The position numbers were made by a program, and so were the translations under genes. A DNA stretch of 64,000 nucleotides from Robiginitalea biformata HTCC2501 (GTDB lineage Bacteria; Bacteroidota; Bacteroidia; Flavobacteriales; Flavobacteriaceae): assembly GCF_000024125.1 (NCBI RefSeq), contig NC_013222.1, positions 62,001 through 126,000 of the forward strand. The letters run 5' to 3'. Below the pieces are notes generated by a model. It did not search any database. It saw nothing but the letters and a program-made list of their open reading frames with translations, and was not told the DNA's origin. Positions within the stretch are counted from its first letter, which is position 1. The number at the start of each line of letters is the position of its first letter. Of the stretch, positions 53,201 through 60,152 are shown piece by piece.

Positions 53201-53572
53201 AAAGCCCGGGAGCTATACTACCAGCTAAAAGGCATTTACGTAGATCGCATCGACTATTACGCCGGGATCCCCCTGGACGAACAATACGAACGGGCAGAGG
53301 AAATCCTCTCGGACCTGGAGGCCTACAAGCGCCTGAACAATATCCTGATCGACAACAACGACCGGGAACTGGCCGAAAAGGAAACGCTTATTTTCAATGA
53401 GCAGATTGACCGGATTGCCTTTATGAACCGGGATAACCTGCTGGACCAGCTGCCCCCTGCCGACCCCGGTGAGATGGCCGACCCGGACCTTATAGACACG
53501 ATGCCGGTTTCGGATACGACTATGGAAGACAATGTCCGCACGGTGGTACCGGCGGATAGTATTTCTAATTGA
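50222..53572 (+). CDS. DUF2723 family membrane protein (GT117/TMEM260-like)
   Basis: The 1116-residue protein has a membrane domain with about 12 helices (residues 1 to about 670) and a large soluble C-terminal part with TPR-like helices near the end. The family signature FWDAGEYISTSAKLQVAHPPG lies at about residues 36-56, with the acidic pair expected in GT-C type glycosyltransferases. Its relative TMEM260 is an O-mannosyltransferase in animals, so protein or lipid glycosylation is plausible. It is a single gene preceded by a ribosome-binding site and followed by a TTTGAA-type repeat. Confidence 0.9.
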   Translation: MFAKNFDKWDTLLGWFVFLVALVIYGITTEPTGSFWDAGEYISTSAKLQVAHPPGAPFMQMMGAFFAMFAPGPENVAFLVNMMSGVSSAFALLFMFWTITNLGRKLTGWNQSATDAKGMAILGAALVGCLSLAFSDSFWFNAVETEVYAMASLVMSLLFWLGLKWTDNMDNPRGNRYLVLIAFVTGLTFGIQFMGFLAIPSIGLLYFFKRFGDAITPWKFILANVAVVAVLMLVYKFSLTYVLVLFGWSEVFFINEVGLPFNSGTIIMGLLFAGAFYYGLRYTRKNNYIKANTVVLCGLFMFIGFSSWLMLPIRANANVVINENNPADARALLAYYNREQYPGVDSPIYGTYYSDRFAPAGENRDDEPKYEQNHELGKYEIVNYYKEALPGPNPEHVGLLPRMWSDQHAENYMRYFGPLEFSLTENNAELRQAANQLRQGLASGEIDEGQYIGFLSRFGDYLKVHPPSFGQNLDYMVRFQFGYMYWRYFMWNFVGKQDDKQGRYNGNGEWLSGIGFIDALRLGSQENLPQDKLDNKGRNTYYFLPLLLGIIGLVFQLSRNPRQFWVLLVFFLFTGIAIQFYTNPYIFQPRERDYSLVGSFYVFAIWIGLGVLALFEEFKRWVKPKIWAPAVTAICLLAVPLLMAAQNWDDHDRSGRYTAKSTAMAYLDSCQEDAGAMLFTIGDNDTFPLWYVQEIEKYRTDVRIICTSLFATDWYVDQMKRKAYESDPIPSQLTHNLYRYGNRDVIYHQQLTENRWDIKDFMNWIASDRPETKLRSYLQRIGADTSEYPESTLETVFYPTNKIRVPVNKENVLASGLVKEKDSALIVDYIDIDLPGVLPKNRILMLDLLANNDWKRPIYFSGGSFDQAEYLWMKEYLQLDGLAYKLVPIRTGNRNSFELGRIDTDLMYDVAMNWYWGNSGSDDIYHDVQTRSQGLSFRSNLARLMEELIAENKIDKARDIIDLAMTHLPVEHFEFYTFVEPFVDGYYKVGDTEKARELYYQLKGIYVDRIDYYAGIPLDEQYERAEEILSDLEAYKRLNNILIDNNDRELAEKETLIFNEQIDRIAFMNRDNLLDQLPPADPGEMADPDLIDTMPVSDTTMEDNVRTVVPADSISN

Positions 53573-53612
53573 TTTGAAGGTTTGAGGATTTGAGGATTTG
53601 AAAATTTGGTTG
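53571..53612 (+). repeat. TTTGAA-type repeat, copy 4, at the DUF2723 gene stop codon
   Basis: TTGATTTGAAGGTTTGAGG and two further ATTTGAGG/ATTTGAAAATTTGG units follow the stop codon directly. An inverted partner lies at 53709-53826. Between them (53613-53708) I recognise nothing. Confidence 0.85.
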
Positions 53613-53708
53613 AGGTAGTTCAATCCAGCCGAAGACATGCTATCCGAAACGCTTAAGACATACTACTTCATGTCATTAAACCTTTATGTCGGGAGTATGG
53701 GAGCTAGT

Positions 53709-53826
53709 CAATCTTCAAATCGACAAAACCTCATCTTGAAAGATTGCCCATCTTCAAATCGGCAAATTCTCCTATTGAAAGATTCCCAATCTTCAAATTG
53801 GCAAATTTTCAAATTTTCAAATCAAA
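53709..53826 (-). repeat. TTTGAA-type repeat, copy 5, at the thioredoxin-like gene stop codon
   Basis: In the minus-strand sense the stop codon is followed by TTTGATTTGAAAATTTG and then by at least three units of the form ATTTGCCGATTTGAAGAT separated by GGGAATCTTTCAATAGG-like spacers. The spacing is about 40 bases, giving an irregular tandem array longer than the other copies. Confidence 0.85.
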
Positions 53827-54123
53827 CTAAACGTATTCGTTGAGAATACCAATCAGCGTATTCGCATCCTGTTCGCCGCTTTGGCGCCAGACCATTTCCC
53901 CCTTTTTGTAGATCATCAGGGTGGGCAGGCCTTTGATGCGAAGTGCCTGGGAAAGTTCCTTGTTCTTGTCGACATCTATCTTGATGACTTTACCCTTGTC
54001 GCCCAGGGCGGCGGCCACGTCCCTCAAAACGGGGTGCATGGCGGTGGATTGCTCGTTCCATTCCGCGTAGAAATCCAGCAGTACCGGATGATTCTGATCG
54101 ATGAGTTCACCGAATTTTGACAT
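53827..54123 (-). CDS. Thioredoxin-fold protein lacking both active-site cysteines
   Basis: The 98-residue protein matches thioredoxin in length and pattern (VLLDFYAEW at 14-22, IKIDVDKN at 47-54, cis-proline region GLPTLMIYKKGE with P67). The active site WCGPC reads W22-N-E-Q-S26, so it cannot perform disulfide exchange. The rest of the fold is intact and the frame is clean, which argues for a changed function, such as binding or chaperoning, rather than decay. It is a single gene with a -7 box upstream. Confidence 0.9.
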   Translation of the reverse strand: MSKFGELIDQNHPVLLDFYAEWNEQSTAMHPVLRDVAAALGDKGKVIKIDVDKNKELSQALRIKGLPTLMIYKKGEMVWRQSGEQDANTLIGILNEYV

Positions 54124-54146
54124 ACAGATGGCATTGGGTTACCGCT

Positions 54147-54154
54147 CAAAAGTA
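54147..54154 (-). promoter_or_regulatory. -7 promoter box of the thioredoxin-like gene
   Basis: Minus-strand TACTTTTG, a perfect TAnnTTTG, lies 23 bases before the ATG. The -33 position is a poor match. Confidence 0.5.
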
Positions 54155-54214
54155 AGAAATTTTGCCAAATGGGAATTGAAAGTGCCTGTTATTGAAGGGC
54201 GCAGGCCGTTAAAT

Positions 54215-55444
54215 TCAAGTTAAACCGGTTTTTTTCAGCGTTATCACCGTAATCTCCGGCCAGATGCCCACCCGGCCCGGATACCCGAGGAAACCGAACC
54301 CCCTGTTCACATTGATGAACTGCCCAAGCTCTTCGTAAATGCCCGCCCAGTAGCGGTAGCGCCATTTCACCGGGCTCCATTTAACCAGGCCGGGAATCTC
54401 TATACCGAATTGCATGCCGTGGGTGTGGCCGCTCAGTGTCAGGTGGAAGTGCATCGGGTCGTGGATGACCTTGTCTTCCCAGTGGGAAGGGTCGTGGCTG
54501 AGCAAAATCTTGAAATCGTTTTCCCTTATACCCTGCGTGGCCTGCCGCAAATCGCCGGCTTTCTTGAACCCCCCGCGACCCCAGTTTTCCACGCCTACCA
54601 GGGCGATCCGGTCATCCCCCCGCTGCAGGTAACGGTGCTCGTTCAGCAGCAGGTCGAAGCCCATCTCCCGCTGCAGCGCCTTCAGGTCTTCCAGATTTTG
54701 GGCCTTGAGCTCCTCCGACTCCCATTCCACGTAATCCCCGTAATCGTGGTTCCCTAGGATGGAATATACCCCGTCGGGAGCTCGGAGCCGGGAAAACAGA
54801 TCCTTCCAGGGATCCATTTCGGACGCTTTGTTATTCACCAGATCGCCAGTAAAGAATATCACATCGCTTTCCTGCTGGTTAATGAGGTCCACCCCGTAGG
54901 ATATCCGGGGCCAGTTGTCGAAGCTGCCGCTGTGCACGTCGGAAATCTGCGTAATCCGGTAGCCGTGGAAAGCCAGCGGGAGGTCTTTGAATTCCAACTC
55001 GTACTTCAGCACCTTGAAGTTGTACTTCCCCCGATACATCCCGTAGAGCAGCGCCCCGAAAGGCAGGGAGGCCACCCCCAGTGCCAGCAGGCTCAAAAAG
55101 CGCCTCCGCCCCGGCAGGCTGAACTCGCCCTTCCCTCCCAGGACCTTGTGATAGCCCGCCACCAACACCCGGAAAATATCCTCTGAAAAGAGGAATATCA
55201 TCGTGATCAGGTTAAAGGTCAGGACGGCCAGCAGGAAACCAAAGGCGTAGCTTTTTGGCCGGCTAAGCACCCGGCCCTCGGCCTCGCCCCAGGTAAACTG
55301 GTAGACAAAATTCCCGAGGACCAGAAGGGTGATGGCGATGTAGAGGTAATGGATCCAGGGCAGGCGTGTCCCCGAACGGAGGGCCTGCAAGGTATAGAGG
55401 CAAATCAGGAGATAAACAAGGATAAAAAGCAGCCAGCGGATCAT
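54215..55444 (-). CDS. Membrane-anchored metallophosphoesterase
   Basis: The 409-residue protein has four membrane helices (about 3-20, 33-50, 70-92 and 117-135), the last within a twin-Arg-like context, and then a calcineurin-type phosphoesterase domain (about 155-400). The metal ligands are visible: SDVHSG, GDLVNN, GNHDYGDY, LSHDPSHW and SGHTHGMQF. It resembles the YkuE/YaeI group; YaeI-type members act on UDP-diacylglucosamine or phospholipids, but the substrate here is not known. A -7 box TATATTTG at 55458-55465 gives a short leader. Confidence 0.88.
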   Translation of the reverse strand: MIRWLLFILVYLLICLYTLQALRSGTRLPWIHYLYIAITLLVLGNFVYQFTWGEAEGRVLSRPKSYAFGFLLAVLTFNLITMIFLFSEDIFRVLVAGYHKVLGGKGEFSLPGRRRFLSLLALGVASLPFGALLYGMYRGKYNFKVLKYELEFKDLPLAFHGYRITQISDVHSGSFDNWPRISYGVDLINQQESDVIFFTGDLVNNKASEMDPWKDLFSRLRAPDGVYSILGNHDYGDYVEWESEELKAQNLEDLKALQREMGFDLLLNEHRYLQRGDDRIALVGVENWGRGGFKKAGDLRQATQGIRENDFKILLSHDPSHWEDKVIHDPMHFHLTLSGHTHGMQFGIEIPGLVKWSPVKWRYRYWAGIYEELGQFINVNRGFGFLGYPGRVGIWPEITVITLKKTGLT

Positions 55445-55457
55445 TCGTTGCGTTTTT

Positions 55458-55465
55458 CAAATATA
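55458..55465 (-). promoter_or_regulatory. -7 promoter box of the metallophosphoesterase gene
   Basis: Minus-strand TATATTTG, a perfect TAnnTTTG, lies 13 bases before the ATG. No TTG is found at the -33 distance. Confidence 0.4.
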
Positions 55466-55483
55466 CCGTTTTTTGTGCGGCTC

Positions 55484-56224
55484 CTAGCCCCCGTCGGCTA
55501 TCGCTTTCAGGCTGTCCACGACCGCTTTCACCACCTCCGGGTCGGAGACCAGCGGCTTCGTTTCCCGAAGCAGTCCCGGGGCATTCATGGGCGGGCCCGG
55601 ATAGGTTTCTCTCGCAGGCCCCTTGCGGATGCCGGATAGGTGGACCGCCTCAAATCCCTTGCCGGCGAAGAGGCGGATATTCCCCGGGTGGATGCCGCCA
55701 CCGGGCATCATCCGGATGCGGCGCGCGCGTTGTTGCAGGGATTCGAGAAGCGGGAGGCCTTCCGGAGCCGAAAGGGCCTGGCCGCTGCTCAGGATGGTCT
55801 GTACGCCGAGTTCCTCCAGGGCTTCCAGGGCCGCATGGGGGTCCGTGCTCCGGTCGAAGGCGCGGTGGAAGGTAAACCGGGCGTTCCCGGTTGCGCCGAG
55901 GAGTTCCCGGGTCCGGGCCACATCTACCCGCCCGTCCGGCTGCAGGCAACCGCTGACAATTCCCTCAAACCCCATCCCCACGCAATGGCGTATATCGCTT
56001 AACATGGCGCGGAACTCCGCGTGGGAATACGTAAAATCCCCGCTGCGGGGGCGGATCAGGACGTGGACGGGAATGGAAACCGCCTGCCGGACCTCCTCGA
56101 GGAGCCCTCGTGACGGGGTGATGCCGCCCACGGCCAACTCGCTGCAAAACTCCACCCGGTCGGCCCCTGCATCCTGGGCGGCACGGGCCGATTCCACCGA
56201 ATTGGCGCAAACCTCAACAAGCAT
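55484..56224 (-). CDS. cutC: CutC family protein
   Basis: The 246-residue TIM-barrel protein matches CutC, with the start MLVEVCANSVESARAAQDAGADRVEFC and IPVHVLIRPRSGDFTYS near residues 51-67. CutC was named for copper homeostasis, but its enzymatic activity is uncertain. It is divergent from the glycosylasparaginase gene with 41 bases between the two starts, so they share a regulatory region. Confidence 0.93.
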   Translation of the reverse strand: MLVEVCANSVESARAAQDAGADRVEFCSELAVGGITPSRGLLEEVRQAVSIPVHVLIRPRSGDFTYSHAEFRAMLSDIRHCVGMGFEGIVSGCLQPDGRVDVARTRELLGATGNARFTFHRAFDRSTDPHAALEALEELGVQTILSSGQALSAPEGLPLLESLQQRARRIRMMPGGGIHPGNIRLFAGKGFEAVHLSGIRKGPARETYPGPPMNAPGLLRETKPLVSDPEVVKAVVDSLKAIADGG

Positions 56225-56231
56225 AAATACG

Positions 56232-56239
56232 TATCTTTA
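56232..56239 (+). promoter_or_regulatory. Possible -7 box of the glycosylasparaginase gene
   Basis: TATCTTTA, one base off TAnnTTTG, lies 26 bases before the ATG. No good -33 element is visible. Confidence 0.3.
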
Positions 56240-56265
56240 GGATCCTAAAATAACCGCTTCAAACC

Positions 56266-57267
56266 ATGCACAGAAGAAAATTCCTAAAAAATTCCTCCCT
56301 GGGGTCAGCCGGCCTCATCGGCGCTGCGACCCTGGCGGGATGCCGGGATCATCCGGCCTCCCACGGAGAAGCCAACCTGGCAGGGACCCCTCCTGCACCG
56401 GGCCCTGTTGCCCTCTGCACCTGGGATTTCGGGAACGCCACGGAAAAAGCCTGGTCCGTGCTGAACGCGGGGGGCAATGCCCTGGATGCATCCGAAGCAG
56501 GCGTCCGGGTGGAGGAGGCCAATGCAGGGAACCAGACGGTGGGGCTGGGCGGGCGGCCGGATCGGGACGGTTTCGTGACCCTGGATGCGTGCATCATGGA
56601 TGCCAACGGAAATTGCGGCTCGGTAATGGGCCTGGAAGGCTACGTCCACCCGGTATCCGTGGCCCGGAAAGTGATGGAGGAAACCCCCCACGTCATCCTG
56701 ATCGGGGAAGGTGCGGCCCAGTTTGCCCGGGACCAGGGTTTCGAAAAGCGGGAGTTGCTCACGGAAGCTTCCCGCAGCGATTGGGAGGAGTGGAAAGAGA
56801 CCGCGGAATATCAACCCATTATCAATATCGAGAACCACGACACCATCGGCATGCTCTGCATGGACTGGGCCGGGGATATTTGCGGCGCCTGTACCACCAG
56901 CGGCCTGGCCTTTAAAATGCGGGGGCGCGTCGGGGATTCCCCGGTCATCGGCGCCGGGCTGTACGTGGACAATGAGGTGGGCGGGGCCACCGCCACCGGC
57001 CTGGGCGAGGAGGTAATCCGGACTGTGGGAAGTTTTTTGATCGTCGAACTGATGCGCCAGGGAATGTCCCCCCAGCAGGCCTGCGAAGAAGGCGTTCGCC
57101 GCATCATGGCAAAGAACCGGGGACGCACCGATTTCCAAATCGGGTTTATCGCCCTGAACAAACAGGGGCAAACCGGCGCGTATTGCATTCACCCCGGCTT
57201 CAGTTACCGGCTTTACAACGGGGAAGGACACCGGAACATCCCGAGCGAAACCTACCTGAAATCCTGA
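56266..57267 (+). CDS. N4-(beta-N-acetylglucosaminyl)-L-asparaginase (glycosylasparaginase)
   Basis: This N-terminal-nucleophile hydrolase cleaves the GlcNAc-asparagine bond left after breakdown of N-glycoproteins. The 333-residue precursor has the self-cleavage motif HDTIGM; T193 would become the catalytic N-terminus of the beta subunit. W53 in CTWDFGNATEKAW and the VGLGGRPDRDG segment (about 92-102) match the alpha subunit. The N-terminus has a twin-arginine motif (RRKFLK) and a possible lipobox (LAGC, C26), so the protein may be exported folded and lipid-anchored. The well-studied bacterial enzyme is also from a flavobacterium (Elizabethkingia). Confidence 0.92.
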   Translation: MHRRKFLKNSSLGSAGLIGAATLAGCRDHPASHGEANLAGTPPAPGPVALCTWDFGNATEKAWSVLNAGGNALDASEAGVRVEEANAGNQTVGLGGRPDRDGFVTLDACIMDANGNCGSVMGLEGYVHPVSVARKVMEETPHVILIGEGAAQFARDQGFEKRELLTEASRSDWEEWKETAEYQPIINIENHDTIGMLCMDWAGDICGACTTSGLAFKMRGRVGDSPVIGAGLYVDNEVGGATATGLGEEVIRTVGSFLIVELMRQGMSPQQACEEGVRRIMAKNRGRTDFQIGFIALNKQGQTGAYCIHPGFSYRLYNGEGHRNIPSETYLKS

Positions 57268-57306
57268 GAATCTTAGTAGTTTTAAACCACCATAAAACCG
57301 CCATCC

Positions 57307-60135
57307 ATGTCTGAGAAAAAACGCCTGTTCCTGCTCGATGCCTATGCCTTGATCTTCAGGGGGTACTACGCGCTGATCAAGAATCCCCGCATCAATTCCA
57401 AGGGCATGGATACCTCGGCGATCATGGGGTTCATGAATTCGCTTTTCGACGTGATCCGCCGCGAACAACCCGACCACCTGGCCGTATGTTTCGACAAGGA
57501 CGGCAGTGCGGAGCGCACTGAACTCTTCCCGGAATACAAGGCAAACCGGGACGAAACCCCGGATGCCATACGGGTAGCCGTCCCCTGGATCCAGGATATT
57601 CTCAAGGCCATGCACATCCCCTGCATTGAACGCAGCGGCCTGGAAGCGGACGACATCATCGGCACCCTGGCCCGCCAGGCCGAGGCGCAGGGATACCAGG
57701 TCTATATGGTCACCCCGGATAAGGATTTCGGGCAACTGGTGACCGAAAACACCTTTATGTACCGCCCGGCGCGCATGGGGAACGGAATTGAGATCTGGGG
57801 CATTCCCGAGGTCCAGAAACGCTTTGGGGTGGAGCGTCCCGAACAGGTGATCGACTATTTGGGGATGATGGGGGATGCCAGCGACAACATCCCGGGGTTC
57901 CCGGGGGTCGGCGACAAGACCGCCAAGAAATTCATCGACCAGTTCGGATCCCTGGAAGGCCTGCTTGAAAACACCGAACAGCTCAAGGGGAAGATGAAAG
58001 AGCGGATCATCGAAAACGCGGAGCTCGGCAAACTCTCCAAGAAACTGGCCACCATTTGCGTGGATTGCGACGTCACCTTTGACGAAAAAGACTTTGAACT
58101 GAGTATGCCGGACAGCCAGAAAGTACAGGAGCTGTTTGAAGAACTGGAATTTCGCAGGCTCCGGGACCAATTCCTCAAACTCTTTTCAGGGGAGACCGAG
58201 AGCGGCCCGGCCGTTGGCACCACGGAAACGGCAAAAAAACAAAACCGCGAAGCGGGCAGCGGGCAGTTTTCCCTCTTTGAGGCGGACGCCAAGGGGGAGC
58301 AGGTGGAAGCCTATTCGGGCCGTAAGACCATCAAAGATGTATCCCACCTCTACCAGGCCGTGGGAGACGGCATGGAGCGGAAATTATTCCTGAAAAGCCT
58401 CATGGCGCAAAACCGCGTTTGTTTTGACACAGAGACCACCTCCCTGGACCCGCTTGAGGCGGAGCTCGTGGGGATTGCCTTTAGCTGGGAGGCCCATAAA
58501 GGATTTTACCTGCCCGTACCGGAAGGCCGGGAAGCCGCTGGGGAAGTCCTCGAAGAACTCCGGCCGTTCTTTGAGTCGGACACCATTGAAAAAGTGGGGC
58601 AGAACCTCAAGTACGACATCAAGGTGCTCAGCACCTATGGAATTCCGGTACGGGGGCCGCTATTCGACACGATGCTGGCGCATTACCTGATCAACCCGGA
58701 TATGCGGCACAACATGGACGTGCTGGCCGAAACCTACCTGAATTACACCCCGGTCCCCATCAGCGACCTGATCGGCAAAAAAGGCAAGAACCAACTGAGC
58801 ATGCGGGACGTCCCCCTGGAGGACCAGACCGAGTACGCCGTGGAGGATGCGGATATCACGCTCCAGCTCGCCCAGCTCTTTGGGCCGGAACTCCGGGAGG
58901 CCCAGACCGAAGAACTTTTCAAGGAAATCGAAATCCCGTTGTTGCGGGTGCTGGCCGACATGGAGCTCGAGGGCATCAACCTGGATACGGGTTTTCTGGA
59001 GAAACTCTCCGGGGAGCTCGAAAAGGATATCGAAGGCCTGGTGGGAAAGATCTACGAAGCAGCCGGGGAAGAATTCAACATCGGGTCGCCCAAACAACTC
59101 GGGGAAATCCTCTTCGATAAAATGAAGCTGGTGGACAAACCCAAGAAAACGCGGACCGGGCAATACTCCACCGCGGAAGACGTGCTTTCCGGCCTGGCCA
59201 AGGAGCACGAAATTGTACAGATGGTCCTGGACTACCGGGGCCTGACCAAACTCAAGAGCACCTATGTGGATGCCCTGCCACAGCAGGTGGCGCCGTCCAC
59301 CGGCCGGGTGCATACAGACTACATGCAGACCGTGGCGGCTACCGGCCGGCTGAGCAGCAACAACCCGAACCTGCAGAATATCCCGATCCGCACCGAACGG
59401 GGCCGGCAAATCCGGAAAGCTTTTATCCCGCGCAGCCCGGAGTACCAATTACTGGCCGCAGATTACTCCCAGATCGAACTCCGGATCATCGCGGCCCTGA
59501 GCGAGGAGGACACGATGATTGAATCCTTCAAACGGGGCGAAGACATCCACGCAGCGACCGCCGCCCAGGTATTCCAGGTCCCCCTGGAAGAGGTGACCCG
59601 GGAGCAGCGGTCGAACGCCAAAACGGTTAATTTCGGGATCATCTACGGGGTGTCAGCCTTTGGGCTGAGCAACCAGACGAACCTCAGCCGCACCGAGGCC
59701 AAGGAATTGATCGACACGTATTACAAAACGTACCCGAAACTTCGGAACTATATCAGCGACCAGATCGATTTTGCCCGGGAGCACGGCTACGTACAGACCG
59801 TCCTGGGCCGCCGTCGCTACCTCAAGGACATCAATGGCAGCAACGCCGTGGTTCGGGGTGCTGCCGAGCGGAACGCCGTCAACGCCCCGATTCAGGGAAG
59901 CGCGGCCGACATTATCAAGATTGCGATGATCCGGATCTACCAAAAGCTGCGGGAAGGCAACTTCAAAACCCGGATGCTCCTGCAGGTCCACGACGAACTG
60001 GTCTTTGACTGCTACCGGGGAGAAGCCGATACGGTGAGCGCCCTGATCAAATCGGAGATGGAGAGCGCCTATGAACTCGCCGTCCCCCTGGTAGTGGATA
60101 TGGGCTTCGGGGAAACCTGGCTGGAAGCGCATTAG
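57307..60135 (+). CDS. polA: DNA polymerase I
   Basis: The 942-residue protein has all three domains: 5'-3' exonuclease (about 1-290), 3'-5' exonuclease (about 340-530) and polymerase (about 560-942). The proofreading domain keeps the DTE motif (FDTETTSLD at about 375-383), so it is probably active. The polymerase motifs are DYSQIELR (motif A), the NAKTVNFGIIYG region (motif B) and HDELVFD (motif C). Length is normal. It stands 39 bases after the glycosylasparaginase gene and converges on a TonB-dependent receptor gene with only 17 bases between. Confidence 0.98.
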   Translation: MSEKKRLFLLDAYALIFRGYYALIKNPRINSKGMDTSAIMGFMNSLFDVIRREQPDHLAVCFDKDGSAERTELFPEYKANRDETPDAIRVAVPWIQDILKAMHIPCIERSGLEADDIIGTLARQAEAQGYQVYMVTPDKDFGQLVTENTFMYRPARMGNGIEIWGIPEVQKRFGVERPEQVIDYLGMMGDASDNIPGFPGVGDKTAKKFIDQFGSLEGLLENTEQLKGKMKERIIENAELGKLSKKLATICVDCDVTFDEKDFELSMPDSQKVQELFEELEFRRLRDQFLKLFSGETESGPAVGTTETAKKQNREAGSGQFSLFEADAKGEQVEAYSGRKTIKDVSHLYQAVGDGMERKLFLKSLMAQNRVCFDTETTSLDPLEAELVGIAFSWEAHKGFYLPVPEGREAAGEVLEELRPFFESDTIEKVGQNLKYDIKVLSTYGIPVRGPLFDTMLAHYLINPDMRHNMDVLAETYLNYTPVPISDLIGKKGKNQLSMRDVPLEDQTEYAVEDADITLQLAQLFGPELREAQTEELFKEIEIPLLRVLADMELEGINLDTGFLEKLSGELEKDIEGLVGKIYEAAGEEFNIGSPKQLGEILFDKMKLVDKPKKTRTGQYSTAEDVLSGLAKEHEIVQMVLDYRGLTKLKSTYVDALPQQVAPSTGRVHTDYMQTVAATGRLSSNNPNLQNIPIRTERGRQIRKAFIPRSPEYQLLAADYSQIELRIIAALSEEDTMIESFKRGEDIHAATAAQVFQVPLEEVTREQRSNAKTVNFGIIYGVSAFGLSNQTNLSRTEAKELIDTYYKTYPKLRNYISDQIDFAREHGYVQTVLGRRRYLKDINGSNAVVRGAAERNAVNAPIQGSAADIIKIAMIRIYQKLREGNFKTRMLLQVHDELVFDCYRGEADTVSALIKSEMESAYELAVPLVVDMGFGETWLEAH

Positions 60136-60152
60136 GCGCGTGTCCCCCTATT

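Noticed and set aside
53613..53708. A small gene between the inverted repeats after the DUF2723 gene
   Set aside because: The longest frame is short, runs into the repeat, and has no start signal or recognisable sequence.
53709..53826. CRISPR-like array of AT-rich repeats
   Set aside because: The units are degenerate, the spacing is irregular, there is no constant repeat of 24-40 bases with unique spacers, and no cas gene is in the window.
56305..58170. A 621-codon open frame antisense to the glycosylasparaginase and polA genes
   Set aside because: It spans two well-supported genes and their intergenic gap and has no recognisable domain.
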